DNA of 64,000 nucleotides from Beroe forskalii (GCA_011033025.1 WFMF01000457.1:1-64000), one strand, 5' to 3'. Positions 35,127-47,349 are shown, counted from the first letter of the stretch. Program-made: numbers and translations. Notes: generated by a model from the sequence alone, not told the origin.

Positions 35127-35825
35127 ATGATGAGCACACTCCTACCCCACTGCACTGGCAGCCCCACAACTCTCACAGCAGCCAGACTACTCAGCTGTGC
35201 GGCTGCCCCTCCTTCACCGCCCCCACCAGGGCTTGAAATGCAGCTAATAATCAGGAAGCTCTCTGAAAGTCCGGATTCATCTGTCAGTTTACATCTACCA
35301 GTTTACGCTGGAGAGCAAAGCTTTGTTCCCAAATTGGAACCCTTCCCTCCAGAAGCAGGGAGGTTGGCACAGCAGTTGCATGCAGCTGCTGAAGTTAACC
35401 TCACTGCTTCTGCAGGGGCCACCAATTATTCACTGATGCCAGAAGTTCCACTGAAGAGTGAACCTGCGATCATCTATGAACAGAATACCATTCCAATGAC
35501 ACCTAGTAGCTGGATTTCTGATTCTGCATGTGATCAGCCAGCTCCTACAACTATTTCTACTGAAATATTTGGAAGCAGCCCTAACCACACAAGGAGATCT
35601 GAAAGTACAAGCCCCAGCAAACCTTCATACCCTCCAGGATTCGGACCTAAACCTATGTATAAAGATTTTGTCGCTACTTATATCACAAATACTACAACAA
35701 AAACAGGACCTTCTGCTACAGAAATAAAATCATCTGCTGAAAGTACTGCTGGATTTTCCAAGACAGCTGAAACCCCTATTGCCCACAATCCACCAAAGAA
35801 AACACGGTATAGAAAGCACAAGTAA
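35127..35825 (+). CDS. F3: chimeric ECHS1-presequence / MAEL-tail gene, intact
   Basis: A 232-residue single exon. The N-terminus reads MMSTLLPHCTGSPTTLTAAR then LLSCAAAPPSPPPPG, so LTAARLLSC of ECHS1 is kept exactly. From GLEMQLIIRKLSESPDS on it follows the M4/M6 tail, including SYPPGFGPKPMYKDF and the basic end PPKKTRYRKHK. VPLKSEP contains a psi-K-x-E match of the SUMO type. No counterpart exists in unit B, which has two chimeric genes against four in unit A. Confidence 0.7.
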   Translation: MMSTLLPHCTGSPTTLTAARLLSCAAAPPSPPPPGLEMQLIIRKLSESPDSSVSLHLPVYAGEQSFVPKLEPFPPEAGRLAQQLHAAAEVNLTASAGATNYSLMPEVPLKSEPAIIYEQNTIPMTPSSWISDSACDQPAPTTISTEIFGSSPNHTRRSESTSPSKPSYPPGFGPKPMYKDFVATYITNTTTKTGPSATEIKSSAESTAGFSKTAETPIAHNPPKKTRYRKHK

Positions 35826-36558
35826 ACGGCTTTTCTAAAAAATTATCATTGGAATACTGTTCCCAGTGCAGTCTTCTTTTCCTGACTTAGCTCTGTGGAG
35901 CAGTGCACCTTTGATGAGAGTTGGTGTTTTAAATTGGAAGATATTGATCTATTAACTTAAGAACTATTTTGGTCATCACCAAATTTATTTTCAAAAAATA
36001 ATGGGAGTGATCTCTCTCTCTGATGTTTTGAAATTCCTAACTCTTGGTCAGAATACTATTAACTTTGAGAAAGTCTAAAAGCATTTGAGGGTGATGTCAT
36101 TGTCATGGTGTAAATTTTGATTGGTTGATTATATGACATCAAATGATAATTTCACAATTTTAAGTGATTGTTTCAAAGTTATTCCCACTTCAAACTGATT
36201 ATATTAATTTGATCCTGAACATAATTAGCAGACATCTGATAGATCAGATCTTTTAAAAATATATTATGATTTGCCTATGCAGAATTTTTCTATTTATGCA
36301 GTTAATGTTTCCTTGTCTAAATTTCTTGAACGCCGAAATTTGCATCAGAGAATACCTAATCATGCCCCCTACTCCTCTGGACCTCATAATGTCACATTTC
36401 AAATCAACTCTAAAATTGTCATTTCAGGCTATATTACATCCTATAGAAAATCCTTAATTATACAGTTGCAGTGATTGCTTTTACTAAGAATATAAAGTAA
36501 CGTAATAAAATTCCACTTTTAAGCCTCTTTTTCTCTAACTCCATTACCATTATAAGGT
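35826..36558. other. F3 3' flank and F4 upstream region, poor-looking sequence
   Basis: This matches 49000-49698 in unit B but with many single-base losses, for example GAAATTCC for GAGAATTCC and GTAAATTTT for GTAGAATTTT. The pattern looks like uncorrected base-calling error, not ordinary divergence. No gene. Confidence 0.5.
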
Positions 36559-37200
36559 ATGATGGCCTCTACCCCACTGCACTGGCAGCTGACTCTCACA
36601 GCAGCCACACAACCCGGCCGTGGGGCTGACTCTCATTCCCGCCCCCACCAGGGCTTGAAATGCAGCTAATATCCAGGAAGCTCCGTGGATGTCCGGATTC
36701 ATCTGCCAGTTTACATCTACCAGTTTATGCTGGAGGGCAAAACTTTATTCCCAGATTGGAACCCTTCCCTCCAGAAGCAGGAGGTTAAGCACAGCAGTCG
36801 CATGCGGCTGCTGAAATTCCTTTCTCACTTCTGCAGAAACCACCAATTATTCTCTGATGCCGAAGTTCCACTGAGGATCAGACCTGCGATCACACATGAA
36901 CGAATACCATTCCAAGGGCTGGTTCTGATTCTGCACGTGATCAGCCTGCTCCTACAACTAATTCTACTGAAATATTTGGAAGCAGCCTAGCCACACAAAA
37001 GATCTGAAAGTACGAGCCCCAGCAAACCTTCATACCTCAGGATTCGGACCTAAACCTATGTATAAAAGATTTTGTCGCTACTTTCATCACAAATACTACA
37101 ACAAACACAATACCTGCTGCTAAAACAATATCATCTACTGAAAACATTTCTAGAAGTACTACTGGATTTTCCAAGGCAGCTGAAACGGCTTTTCTAAAAG
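36559..37200 (+). pseudogene. F4: degenerate chimeric ECHS1/MAEL-tail copy
   Basis: It starts ATGATGGCCTCTACC, followed by the remnant of the ECHS1-derived leader and the MAEL tail, but the frame is lost by many one-base indels. It shares with F6 the deletion that joins GCTGAAAC directly to GGCTTTTCTAAAAG, removing the basic C-terminal end. It also has the foldback element downstream. It is therefore the partner of F6. Since the flanks show the same indel pattern, some breaks may be assembly errors. Confidence 0.55.
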
Positions 37201-40200
37201 ATTATCATTGGTATTATCTTCCCAGTGCAGTCTTCTTTTCTGACTTAGCTCTGTGTAGCAAGAGCACCTCTGATGAGAGGTGGGTGTTTACATTGGAAGA
37301 TACTGATCCAACGATCATCAGCGAACCTGATTTGATCATCACCGATATTTATTTCATAATGAACAATATTGTTTGAATCTCTTTACTACAGTATATAATC
37401 AAGAGCAACATAAGAGTTTTCGATGGTCTCAGATCATCTGATTTGAAAAGAGTGAAGGGAAGATCTTAGGGCGCAAGTTTAAAACTTTTAAATGATAGTA
37501 CCGAATTGTTCACACGGCAGTTGTTCTAACTTTGAGCGACGTTGTGGGAGAACCAAAAGCAGATAGGCTTACCAAACTTTGAAAATGGTTCAAAATGGCT
37601 ATTAAATAGTGACTAGCTATCCCAGCTGATTTTTTGATGATTTTTTTCAATGTTGCCATACTGGACGTAAGTTCGACATGTGTTCCCGGTCACCTAGGGC
37701 CTTGAAATTTTGGTTGGATGAACTCTGACATCTATTTAACACTGTGTAAAAATTTCAGAAAGATCCAATAAGTCGTTTTGATTTTATGAACAATTATGTA
37801 AACAGTATAAACACATGATACGCGTACTGCAGCACAATTCACAACAAAACATAAACAACAAGGCCCTAGGTGAACGGGGACAAAAATCATCAAAAAATTC
37901 AGCTGGGATAGCTATTCACTATTTATAGCCATTTGAACCATTTTTCAAAGTTTGGTAAACTATCTGCTTTGGTTCTCCCACAATCGTCACTCAAAATTAA
38001 GAACAACTGCCGTGAACACCCGGTATATGATACGATATAGTTTATCTGTATTCTGTGTGCATCTTTCAGGATTTTTTGAATTAATAGCACTTGGTTGAAC
38101 TACGAATACACACTGCTGACTTTGTGAAACCCGTATTGTGGGTGTAATGTATGATTATTGTTACAGTACCAATTCATTATTAACCCTGTTGGAAATCTGA
38201 GATAAGGTAGTCAAGGTAGAGCGCTTTGAGTTGAGTGTATCTGAGTGTGTGTGTGTGTCGGTGTATTACTTATTAGGTTATCCAATTTACTAGATTGGAT
38301 TGTGGGAATTTCATTCTGCGAAAACCGGATTGTAATTGTGTTATTATGGGTGTTTCCTTCCGTTACATCTTTATTCTGTACATGATTGCATTACACTCTT
38401 TCTCAAATCCCCACATCAAGTAATTCTGTTTTTATTCTGAAACCATAATAAAATCAATTCTTCTTTCTTAATGTCTGAAGGCTTACTTATTCTTCTAATA
38501 TTTCCAGTCAATATAAATAGTATTCGGCTGAGAATGACGTCATCATCTGTGTGTGTCTGACAGTGTTGCAATTGAGGGTTGAGCAATATCATTGTTATCA
38601 TTATACCATCAAGTGTACATGTTGCTCTTCGATAAATTGCCCTTGTATCTATCTGATGTGTTCATAGTTTCATCTTGGCCATGAGTAGATGTATTTAGGT
38701 ATTGAGTCATATCAATTACCAGGATTTCATGATCTGTTTTTTGTTGGAATTAATCAAGAGGGTTCACGCAGATACTTAGTAGTATAGCTATCAAACACGG
38801 TATCACGTTTAGCTCACCAACACAGAAAACTGTATATTACTTACTAGTCATTCTGTAGAAGTGCTGTGATTTGAACCATTCATATCTCTGTGAATTATGT
38901 GCCAGGTTGAGTGAAAAATTATGTGCCAGGTTGAGTGAAAAATATCAAGAGTATGTGTACGAGAATCAGTGATCTTATCATAGCACGATTCTGTACATTT
39001 ATTATCTATTCGTAACACAAATGAAATGTGCGATAATTCATAGTGATATGCGGATGCGTATATTATTTGTAAAATATTGCACTAGTAAAATTTACAATGT
39101 ATGTACACGACATGTATAACACGTACATGTGTATTGTGTACTGTGTGCTAGGTGAAACAACTACATCAATTGCACACATGTGGTTCTCCAAATGAATTTC
39201 TAGCACCACTTCAAAAATGAAAACTTCCATCTTGATTTGTGACAAACCGTCACGTTGTCACTAAAAATCTGAAACTCCAAGACGCTTCACAACAAGACCG
39301 ACATGTTGTTCTACTTCACTTCCAATACACTGTCACAATGTAGACTGTCAAGATTCCGCATATATTATTATGTGTATCATACAGACACTAGACAGCAATA
39401 TAATCATGTGTTTCATGCAGACAGCAATATAATCATGTGTTTCCTGCAGACAGCAGCTTCACGAGACATATGATATGCACATAAGTAACTGTAAGATACG
39501 ACAGTCTAATGTCAATAAGCAGGTCATCATGTTTGTCATGTTTACAACGCAGAAAATAGAAAGTCGGAGGCAATGTTTTGAGATAATATGCTCATGTAGT
39601 CATGGACATAATAAGAGGCGAGACTATGAAAGTGAATAATATTGATTGAAAACCATCCGTTGAGGGGTGCCGCTTTTATGGGCAGGGAATAAATAAATAA
39701 AATCAGATATTAGTGAATCAACTAGAGTTCTAGAGTTCTAGGTTCTTTTTTAGAGTTTTATCACCTCATTCAGACTCCATCATCAGCACAATATGTTTAT
39801 TATCACTGCTGTTCTAATTTTGTCTATCATTTCCAAATATTATAATGTGCATTGTTATTGTCACTATTAATTATTATAATCTGTTATTAGAATTTGTATA
39901 TTATCATTATGTAGTATTTGTTTGAATGTTTCATTACTACAACGTTCACAGCTTTGCCTTCAAGCTTATAATCAAAGTATGAGTCCCTGACTCCCTGAGT
40001 TCACAATGTTTTGCAACACCAAACTAGATAATGATATTGGATGTTGCACAACTCAAATTGTCACATTTTGATTAATCAACCATTGCTATACAATGTTACT
40101 TTCAAAAGCACTTGTCCTATTGTATTTTTGTATTGTATTGTATATTTAGTTAGTGTGTTCACTGCTCATATCCCTTTAATCTTCTCATCCCAATACCTCT

Positions 40201-40213
40201 CTGCTAGGTAGGT
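37201..40213. other. Spacer between F4 and ECHS1-A
   Basis: No gene. It contains the foldback element (37501-38023), a GT microsatellite near 38245, and short local repeats such as GTGCCAGGTTGAGTGAAAAAT (twice near 38905) and ACAGCAATATAATCATGTGT (twice near 39400). The last 180 bp form the ECHS1 5' flank, with a TTGTATTGTATTGTATATTT stretch. Confidence 0.55.
37501..38023. mobile_element. Foldback element, about 520 bp, unit A copy
   Basis: Long inverted arms (about 140 bp). The left includes GAACCAAAGCAGATAGG-type and GCTATCCCAGCTGATTTTTT sequence. The right carries AATTCAGCTGGGATAGC, CTGCTTTGGTTCTCCCAC and ends GTGAACACCCGG. TA flanks fit a Tc1/mariner-type MITE. The left end is degraded. 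The same insertion is present in unit B at 50666-51193, so it predates the duplication. Confidence 0.75.
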
Positions 40214-41053
40214 ATGCTGCGGACCGTTCTCTCCCGGTGCAACCCCCTGACAGCAGCCAGGTTGTTGAGCTGTGATGCTGCCTCCTACGAGACTGTCCTG
40301 GTTGAGAAGCACGAGAGTGTGGCCCTTATCACCCTCAACCGTCCCAAAGCCCTCAACTCCATCAACCTCCAACTCATTGACGATCTGAACGCTGCGGTGG
40401 TGGCTGCTAACGGAGACAATGATGTTGGAGCTATCGTTTTGACGGGCTCTAAGAAAGCCTTCGCAGCGGGAGCTGATATTAAGATGATGGAGCCGATGTC
40501 CTTCTCTGACACCTACAAACTAGGTCTCTTCAATGACTTGGAGCATGTTACGAAGGGCAAGAAACCTATTATTGCTGCTGTCAATGGCTTTGCTTTGGGA
40601 GGGGGGTGTGAGCTGGCTATGATGTGTGATATCATCTACGCTGGAGACAAGGCTAAGTTCGGACAGCCTGAGATAACTCTGGGAGTGTTGCCTGGTGCAG
40701 GAGGCACTCAGAGACTCACTAGATCTGTGGGAAAGAGTAAAGCCATGGAGATGTGTCTGACTGGTAACTTCATTGACGCCACTGAGGCTAAACAGATAGG
40801 TCTAGCAGCACAGGTCTATCCTAGCGAGGAGTTGGTGGACAAGTCAATCGAGACAGCTAAGAAGATTGCCTCGTTTTCTAAGATGGCAGTGGCTATGAAC
40901 AAGGAGGCTGTCAATGTGGCGTATGAAACCTCACTGCAGCACGGACTGGACTACGAGAAACGGCTGTTCTACGCCTCCTTCGCCACCAAAGATCAAAAAG
41001 AGGGCATGGGAGCCTTCGTGGAGAAGAGAAAACCTGACTTCAAAGATGAGTAG
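40214..41053 (+). CDS. ECHS1: ECHS1-A: mitochondrial short-chain enoyl-CoA hydratase
   Basis: A complete 279-residue single-exon gene. The enzyme hydrates 2-trans-enoyl-CoA to 3-hydroxyacyl-CoA in mitochondrial beta-oxidation. Residues 1-24 ([20 protein letters not shown]) are an Arg-bearing, acid-free presequence. The crotonase fold follows: [13 protein letters not shown], the oxyanion segment [11 protein letters not shown], then [20 protein letters not shown] and FGQPEITLG. The two catalytic Glu are E133 (GGGCEL) and E153 (GQPEI), 20 residues apart as in the rat enzyme. [11 protein letters not shown] and the C-terminal [19 protein letters not shown] are intact. ECHS1 is usually multi-exon in animals; absence of introns here may indicate an old retrocopy. 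It differs from ECHS1-B at only two residues that I can see. Confidence 0.95.
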   Translation: MLRTVLSRCNPLTAARLLSCDAASYETVLVEKHESVALITLNRPKALNSINLQLIDDLNAAVVAANGDNDVGAIVLTGSKKAFAAGADIKMMEPMSFSDTYKLGLFNDLEHVTKGKKPIIAAVNGFALGGGCELAMMCDIIYAGDKAKFGQPEITLGVLPGAGGTQRLTRSVGKSKAMEMCLTGNFIDATEAKQIGLAAQVYPSEELVDKSIETAKKIASFSKMAVAMNKEAVNVAYETSLQHGLDYEKRLFYASFATKDQKEGMGAFVEKRKPDFKDE

Positions 41054-41580
41054 ATTGTAAACCTGAGATGATTTATCTAAAATATTTTATAACTTTCCAT
41101 AAGTGTTAAAGTTCTGTTTGGCTGTCAGATTCAGTGACATATAAACTCTCTAACTTATTATTTTTACTCATTACTAAAGTTGAATCACCATTTAAATGAT
41201 TTCGTAGTTTGATTCATTGCCTCAGGCGTGCAGTGCTGTGGATTTGTTAATACAACGACTGCTTTTTAATGTATATTGTGTTCTGTTTTACTGTCAGAGA
41301 TCTATTTTATCAAATCGCGTTTTCCATGATATAGGATTCAATGATTCACGTTTATTTTACAAGTTTCGTATTTCTTGAGCTTTCTGACTTAAATACTGCC
41401 AAGTGCCATGCATGATTACTGAACTTTAAAATGCTTTACAATTTCCATTAGTTAGGATTCTGCTGCTATGCTCTCATTTGATTTGTGAGTTTGTGTGTGT
41501 ATGTGAGAAATGACTAAATGAGGACTGTATTTCTGCGATATATTTACAATAATTACTAAGTCTACAGTCCCCATAGAGCA
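41054..41580. promoter_or_regulatory. ECHS1-A 3' flank and MAEL 5' flank, unit A
   Basis: The 527-bp gap between ECHS1 and MAEL exon 1 must hold the ECHS1 3' end and the MAEL promoter. It is strongly conserved with 53656-54201 in unit B. No TATA box is obvious. The conservation shows recent duplication and does not by itself prove function. Confidence 0.4.
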
Positions 41581-41731
41581 ATGGAGATATCGTTGCCAGG
41601 CGAACAAGTCCTGCCTCTCCCTAAGCTTTCTAACAAGAACAAAAAGAATAACCAGAAGAACAAACCTAATGGCTTCATTTGCTTTGCTAACGCTCAAAAG
41701 AAAACTCTGGCTTCCCAATACAACATCAGAG
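41581..41731 (+). pseudogene. M5: orphan first exon of MAEL (unit A)
   Basis: A 151-bp exon, MEISLPGEQVLPLPKLSNKN then the start of an HMG box (KPNGFICFANAQKK), ends with AGAG before GTTAG. It is nearly identical to M7 exon 1 at 54202-54352. No matching exon 2 follows in unit A: satellite DNA and then a truncated TMEM145 come next. The nearest downstream MAEL exons are those of M6, four kb away, whose first exon is phase 0 while this one ends in phase 1. It is most simply the left-over of the tandem duplication junction. Confidence 0.75.
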
Positions 41732-41893
41732 GTTAGTTGACACGACACTATTTGACATATTTTTACTGTAAATGTTTTACATACTTCGTAGTGCCATGCA
41801 CTCTTAATCACGATAATAGTATCATTTTATAATTCCCGTTCCCAAACAAATTTTCCGCTAACTTACCTGCCAGCCTGGTGTTATGTTATGTAA

Positions 41894-42056
41894 CACGTGA
41901 TGTTTCCTTAAAACACGTGATATTTGACATTTCTTTAGACTCTTGGTTGACCAGTAGCGCGTTTGATAATCGTTCACGTGCTTCACAGCGAACTGGTTAG
42001 TCTTTGTTATTCGACGACTGCATAACGTCCGATGTTTCATGTGACTGAGACACGTG
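41894..42056. promoter_or_regulatory. Four CACGTG boxes just after MAEL exon 1 (unit A)
   Basis: CACGTG occurs at 41894, 41914, 41975 and 42051, four palindromic E-boxes in 163 bp. The positions are preserved in unit B (54525, 54546, 54607, 54683). Such clusters bind bHLH-zip factors of the MYC/USF/TFE class. The location at the 5' end of intron 1 suits an enhancer. Regulation itself is inferred. Confidence 0.4.
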
Positions 42057-42188
42057 GCTTAGTTATTTTTAGTGACAAGAGCTCGGTGCTATAGCTGACA
42101 GCCATTCGCTAATTTGATTTACTTATACTTTTACGGAACACGCAACGATATTTTAGTAGAGGTCTTCAGCACTTGACAATAATAGATT

Positions 42189-42840
42189 GGCGGCGCGCGC
42201 GCTCGCGCCGCGCAATCAAAGATACGTACATGACGTACTGGTGTCACAGACACGTAGTCTGACTTACTGGTGTCAAAGATACGTTATCTGACTTACTGGT
42301 GTCAAAGATACGTAGTTTGACGTACTGGTGTCAAAGATGCGTAGTTTGGTGTACTGGTGTCAAAGATACGGAATCTGCCTTACTGGTGTCAAAGATACGG
42401 AATCTGCCTTACTGGTGTCAAAGATACGTAGTTTGACGTACTGGTGTCAAAGATACGTAGTCTGGCGTACTGGTGTCAGATGCTTTGTCTGACTTACTGG
42501 TGTCACAGACACGTAGTCTGACTTACTGGTGTCAAAGATACGTAATTGACTTACTGGTGTCAAAGATACGTAGTTTCACGTACTGGTGTCATAGATGCGT
42601 AGTTTGGTGTACTGGTGTCAAGGATACGGAATCTGCCTTTAACTGGTGTCAAAGATACGTAGTTAGACGTACTGGTGTCAAAGATACGTAGTGTGGCGTA
42701 CTGGTTCCATGGATGCTTTGGCTGACTTACTGGTGTCAAAGATACGTAGTTTCACGTACTGGTGTCATAGATGCGTAGTTTGGTGTACTACGTTGTCAGA
42801 GATACGTTGTCTGACTTACTGCTGCTAAAGATAAGTCTGG
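42189..42840. repeat. 29-bp satellite in MAEL intron 1, preceded by a GC palindrome (unit A)
   Basis: It begins with a CG-alternating palindrome, GCGGCGCGCGCGCTCGCGCC, then about 20 copies of GTACTGGTGTCAAAGATACG plus TAGTTTGAC, with variants such as GGAATCTGCCTT. The core ACTGGTGTCA..GATACG matches the 22-bp satellite at 8440-9380. Unit B has the same array with about half as many copies. Confidence 0.85.
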
Positions 42841-43627
42841 TGACTGCAGGTTTAGAGAGACAGTTACATTCAACCCCGGAACGCGAGGTAGCGCTGCTGC
42901 TAGTAGTTTGTGCGCAGTTTTGCGAAACGTAGCAATTCTGCAACAATATTGCCCGATTTCATAGGCTAAACTTCAGATAGGGTAATTTTGAAGGTGGCCA
43001 TTCGATAGAGCACAGCATAGGGAGTTCAGTGGTGAAGAGATCATTTGAATACGCCTTTAATGTCAGAAGTTATGATCAATAACACCTCGCGGCAGAAAAC
43101 GAGGTTTTCCAGTAGTGGCGTGTTCAACGATTCATTGTGAAGCTCAGGAACAAGATATCGAAAATCTATGATCAACTAACAATGTAGAATTTTATCCTCT
43201 ATCGATTCTCGAAGGTCCCAAGTCTCTATCTTCAAAAATGTGGATTTCTATAAAAAGAAACCATGAGATGGTGTAAAAAAGTACATTACTGTCTACGAAT
43301 GAGGTACCGCTGCTCTGTAGGTACCGCTGCTCCTTTGCGCGCGTGTTTCGACAGCGCAAATCAAGTTCATAGGTTATTTCAGTGTACTTGCTCGTGCGTG
43401 TGTTTGGCCCGTTACCGATTTTGCATGGTTTCTCGCTATTCCTCTCCGGTGATGAATAATCATCCCTCTATCTGATTCAAACGTTTTTGTTGCAAAAAAT
43501 TGTCTTGGTACCCTTTTATGGACTCACAATTGAGGTGGCTACATATGTGGCCACTAGGCACAAATGGGTTAAGGAGGCCTGTTAGCCAGTTTAAATGAAA
43601 AAAATTTGGGTACGAATGGGTTTTTAC
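42841..43627. other. Duplication junction filler
   Basis: The first 30 bp still match the sequence after the LINE in unit B (GTCTGGTGACTGCAGG against GTCTAGTGATTGCAGG). Homology then ends near 42870. From there to 43627 the sequence matches neither unit that I can see. It has no gene; an open frame at 43263-43475 is not convincing. This block separates the MAEL side of unit A from the TMEM145 side of unit B. Confidence 0.55.
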
Positions 43628-44327
43628 AAACTGTGCTCGGGTTGGCATCAAGTTCTGCTCAAAACGCGGCTTCTACACAGTCTTGGGAGTCTTCTATAGC
43701 ATCTGGCTGGTTGTAGTCCCTCTCATCATCCTGATAAGCAACACCCTCGTCAAAGATTACTCTAGAATGAAAGCTGTCTTCATGTCCCAGCAAATAGTTT
43801 GGCTCCTATCCTATCTCTACTTGTTTATTCTCTTCACTCCTGCACGTTCCAACAAGCACTTTCCCTTCCACCTGCGATCAACTCAGGTGTCAGATGGCGC
43901 AGCAATGCCCGCTGGTGAGAACAATTACAATGTGACGACCACCACCCAGGACAGACAAAATGGGGATATCTTTAGGGTCGGATATGACACTCAAGGTGCG
44001 TATGACCCTGCCAGTCTGGGGCATAAGGGACCAGCAAAACAGAAAGTAGTGGGGAATGGACGCTACCCAGAGTCTGACGCCGTTGCTGAGGCTGAAGTGA
44101 ACTCAATGAAGGGGTTCAATATCGAAAACGGGCTTTCTGTAAGAGAAACTGCTAATAATGGCACAGTGCCAACCAAACATACTCACGAAAAAGCTGATGG
44201 ACTGAATCAAAATCATGATCATTTGTATAGCAATGATGGATGGCTACAAGGTGATGATGTGTTCAATGACGGGGGAGTAAGGAAGGTTTCTGTGATGTCT
44301 CATGAAGAAAACCAGAGTTATAGTTGA
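43628..44327 (+). pseudogene. TMEM145: 5'-truncated TMEM145 copy (unit B edge)
   Basis: It aligns with 24858-25560 of the intact gene from ACTGTGCTCGGGTTGGCATC onward. The extracellular domain and the first helices are missing. Just inside the border, TTCTGCTCAAAACGC replaces TTCGCTCAGAAACGC, shifting the frame before it restores. From 43683 (MGVFYSIWLVVVPLI) 214 residues stay open, ending in HEENQSYS instead of SEENQNCYT. There is no signal peptide or promoter of its own. It is best read as duplication debris, though it could be transcribed. Confidence 0.8.
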
Positions 44328-45631
44328 CAAGTGATGTGGTAAATTATTCACTTTCAGGACGCAACACTTAATTCATTGTTATGAATTCCGAATTAATACG
44401 ATTTTATATGATGACGTTCAGATCCCAGCTCACGTTCAGAACCCAGCTAATTAACTTTAATGCCAATGATATTTTTATAATACGTCATATTTCGATTGAA
44501 ATAGCTTTTAATTTTAATTTTTGATTTTTATTGATTCCTGCAACTGCTGTATTACAATGATTTGATAGGGACAAAATACTCAAATGAGCTATCAACTACT
44601 AACGAATGGGAGTGTGCTACCGAAAATTATCACACGAGGAGTTAACTTAGACGTTAACAATTTTCGATAACACACGATCCATGAGTTAGCTCATTGAATT
44701 ATCACCCGATCCTAATTAACAAGGTCTAGCCAAGTGCTCCTTTTCAAATAAGTTTTTTCGCACTCATGTGATTATGTTATAACTGTTTTCCGCTTAGACT
44801 TCGGTTTTCTACTAAGGTTTAAAAATATAAAATTGCTTCTTTTGAAAACTTTTGCGAGCGTCACTTTACAGAATAAAGGGGTTGATTTATCGATAATTAT
44901 CACACCCGAATTATGATAACGGGAGGGTGATAATAATTCTTAGCATGCACTCAGTGATTAATTAAGTACTGTATAATTACTGTATAATTTCTGTAGAAAT
45001 ATACAGCCTCATGTATGGCAAATCTCAATGAAGACTTTTGGATTTAATGCGATGGAATACAAATTGAGAGTTCAGACAAATGTCTCGTAGTATTATATGC
45101 CCAGTACATATTTCAATATTGTTTTGTGAATAATAATTTGATTCGATTCAATAACTTAGTTTATCTTGTCAAGTAATTTCAAAATGAGCGGCTCGAAAAA
45201 GTGACCAAAACGAGCTTGATGGATCCAGACTCAAGCTCGTTTCGATCACTTTGTTTGGTTTTATCTTGCTTCAAAGTTAAGTTCCTCACATAATCACATT
45301 GATATGTTACAAGTTCTGACTTCTGGGTGTAGACAAATGAAGAAGTTTTGCAATCATGCATTCATACATTGGGCTCTTGGGGTCTTGTTTGTTGTTTACT
45401 GATAGTGATAGTGAATATTATTGTTATGTCGTTCGGGTATGCCTCAAATCAAATTAAGAGGGAATGATCTGCTACAAGGAAGTATTGTTTTCGTCGTAGT
45501 CAAATTTTACCAGTGGATTACAAAAAAGAGAATATTGCAATAATATTATACCTACCTATGATAAATTTCTTTTCACTGCATCCAATGAAATGCTTCCAAG
45601 TGTCACTCATTACGCATAGCTTCACTCTCAG
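44328..45631. other. Unit B spacer, TMEM145 copy to M6
   Basis: Aligns with 25561-27757 of unit A but lacks the 881-bp element; the empty TAC site is at 45365-45367. No gene. As in unit A, no upstream MAEL exons are visible. Confidence 0.6.
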
Positions 45632-47349
45632 GTGATGAAGATCGAAGACTTCCTTATCAACACACTCAGAAGGTTCAACAGTCTGAATGAGGAAAACGTA
45701 GTGGTTCCGCACTTCAACCAGTTCACTTCGCTTCTTGCTTCTTCAATGCACGACTTCAATAAACTATACAGGTTACTTTTTTTGCATTTACCATCCACGA
45801 GGCTTGCTAAGAATATCTTTCTATGAAGAATTCCGTTATTTTAATTTAATGATAATTATAAATTCATAAATGCCAATGACAAGCCCTTCATATTTATGAA
45901 TTACTATTTTACCTAGTACAGTATACCAACTATACAATTCATAACAAGAACAATAGGATGCACACGGCTGATCAAAATAAATTGATTAATTTGATGAATA
46001 TGCATATCCCTATACGAATATATCCAGGTCCTTGACTGATCATGGAATAGAACACTGAGTCAAGTGCCTGGCTATATCGTATGTTTATGACACTAAGAGT
46101 TAGGACGGATGCTGGATTGTATTTATAATCGTCTAAAATTTTTCTTCTCAGGTGCGAATACCATAACCAAGAAGAAAAGGCTTGGGATAAGAATTTCTGT
46201 TCAAGAAAGAATGCTCTCAAATACTTGGATATCATTCAGGACTGTCTATCACCACTCATCACTGCTGCTTCTTTCAATGACGTAGCTGAAAATGTCATCA
46301 GGAATGTACCCAGACCAGTACCTGCCACTCTGGCAAGAGACGTGCCTTATGAATCTCTCTCCAACCCAGAGTACCCTCTATCTGCAGGCTCACCTGTCTG
46401 TGTGGTTAATCCTCAACAGCACGCCTCAATGACAAATCTCTCTGAAGCCCTCTCTCCAAAAGCAGGCAAAGCAAACATCTCCAAGGAAGCTCGTCTTCTA
46501 ACTCCTAATGACTTCATCATTCCCAACCCTGGAAACCCTGCTAAGATGCTGGATGGGTCTCCTAACAAGGAATGTGTAGGAGAAACAGATGAAAAGCTCT
46601 TCCTTCCCAGGAAACCTCATCCTGAAAGCTTCTCTTCAAGAAAAAGTAAGAAGATCACACCGATGGAGTCCTCTCCTCCACGTTCTCTCTCATCTTCTCC
46701 TTCAAAATCATCCCCATCTCCTTCACCGCCCTCACCAGGGTTAGAACTGCAGCTTATATCCCGGAAGCTCTCTGGAAGTCCGGATTCTGGCATACATCTG
46801 CCAGTTTACGATGAAGTGCCAAGCTTTGTTCCCAGATTGGAACCCTTCCCTCCAGAAGCAGAGAGGTTGATACAGCAGTCAAATGCGGCTGCTGAAATTA
46901 ACCTCACTGCGTCTGTAGGGGCCACCAATTATTCACAAATGCAAGAAGTTCCAATGATGATTGAACCTGAGATCATCCATGAACAGAATACCATTCCAAT
47001 GAGACCTTGTAGCTGGATTTCTGATTCTGCACGTGATCAGCCTGCTCCTACAACTAATTCTAATGAAATATTTGGAAGCAGCCCTAACTACACAAAAAGA
47101 TATGAAAGTACAAGCCCCAGCAAACCTTCATACCCTCCAGGATTTGGACCTAAACCTATGTATAAAGATTTTGTCGCTACTTTCATCACAAATACCACGA
47201 CAAATACAATACCTGCTGCTACAGAAACAAAATCGTCTGCTGAAAACATTTCTAAAAGTACTACTGCATTTGCAAAGACAGCTGAAATCTCTATTGCCAA
47301 CAATCCACCAAAGAAAACACGTGGTAGGAAGAAGTTAAACATTATTTAA
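45632..47349 (+). CDS. M6: Maelstrom C-terminal exons with Ser/Pro-rich tail (unit B), one intron lost
   Basis: Two exons, 45632-45771 and 46152-47349, join in phase 2 (NKLY then RCEYHNQEEK). The first reads VMKIEDFLINTLRRFNSLNE and runs straight through to ENVVVPHFNQFTSL. In M4 a 387-bp intron with two extra codons interrupts this point. The zinc segment (RCEYH...FCSRKN), Ser/Pro tail, YPPGFGPKPMYKDF and basic end PPKKTRGRKKLNII are all intact. Relative to M4 the GSVPRP stretch is shorter by four residues. It lacks visible HMG and MAEL-core exons, as does M4. Confidence 0.65.

Noticed and set aside
42473-42691. 72-codon frame with repeated WCQRY
   Set aside because: Translation of the 29-bp satellite.
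41581-47349. A single gene spliced from orphan MAEL exon 1 (M5) into M6
   Set aside because: Exon 1 ends in phase 1 while the first M6 exon starts in phase 0, the core exons are absent, and a truncated TMEM145 lies between; the duplication explains the layout better.
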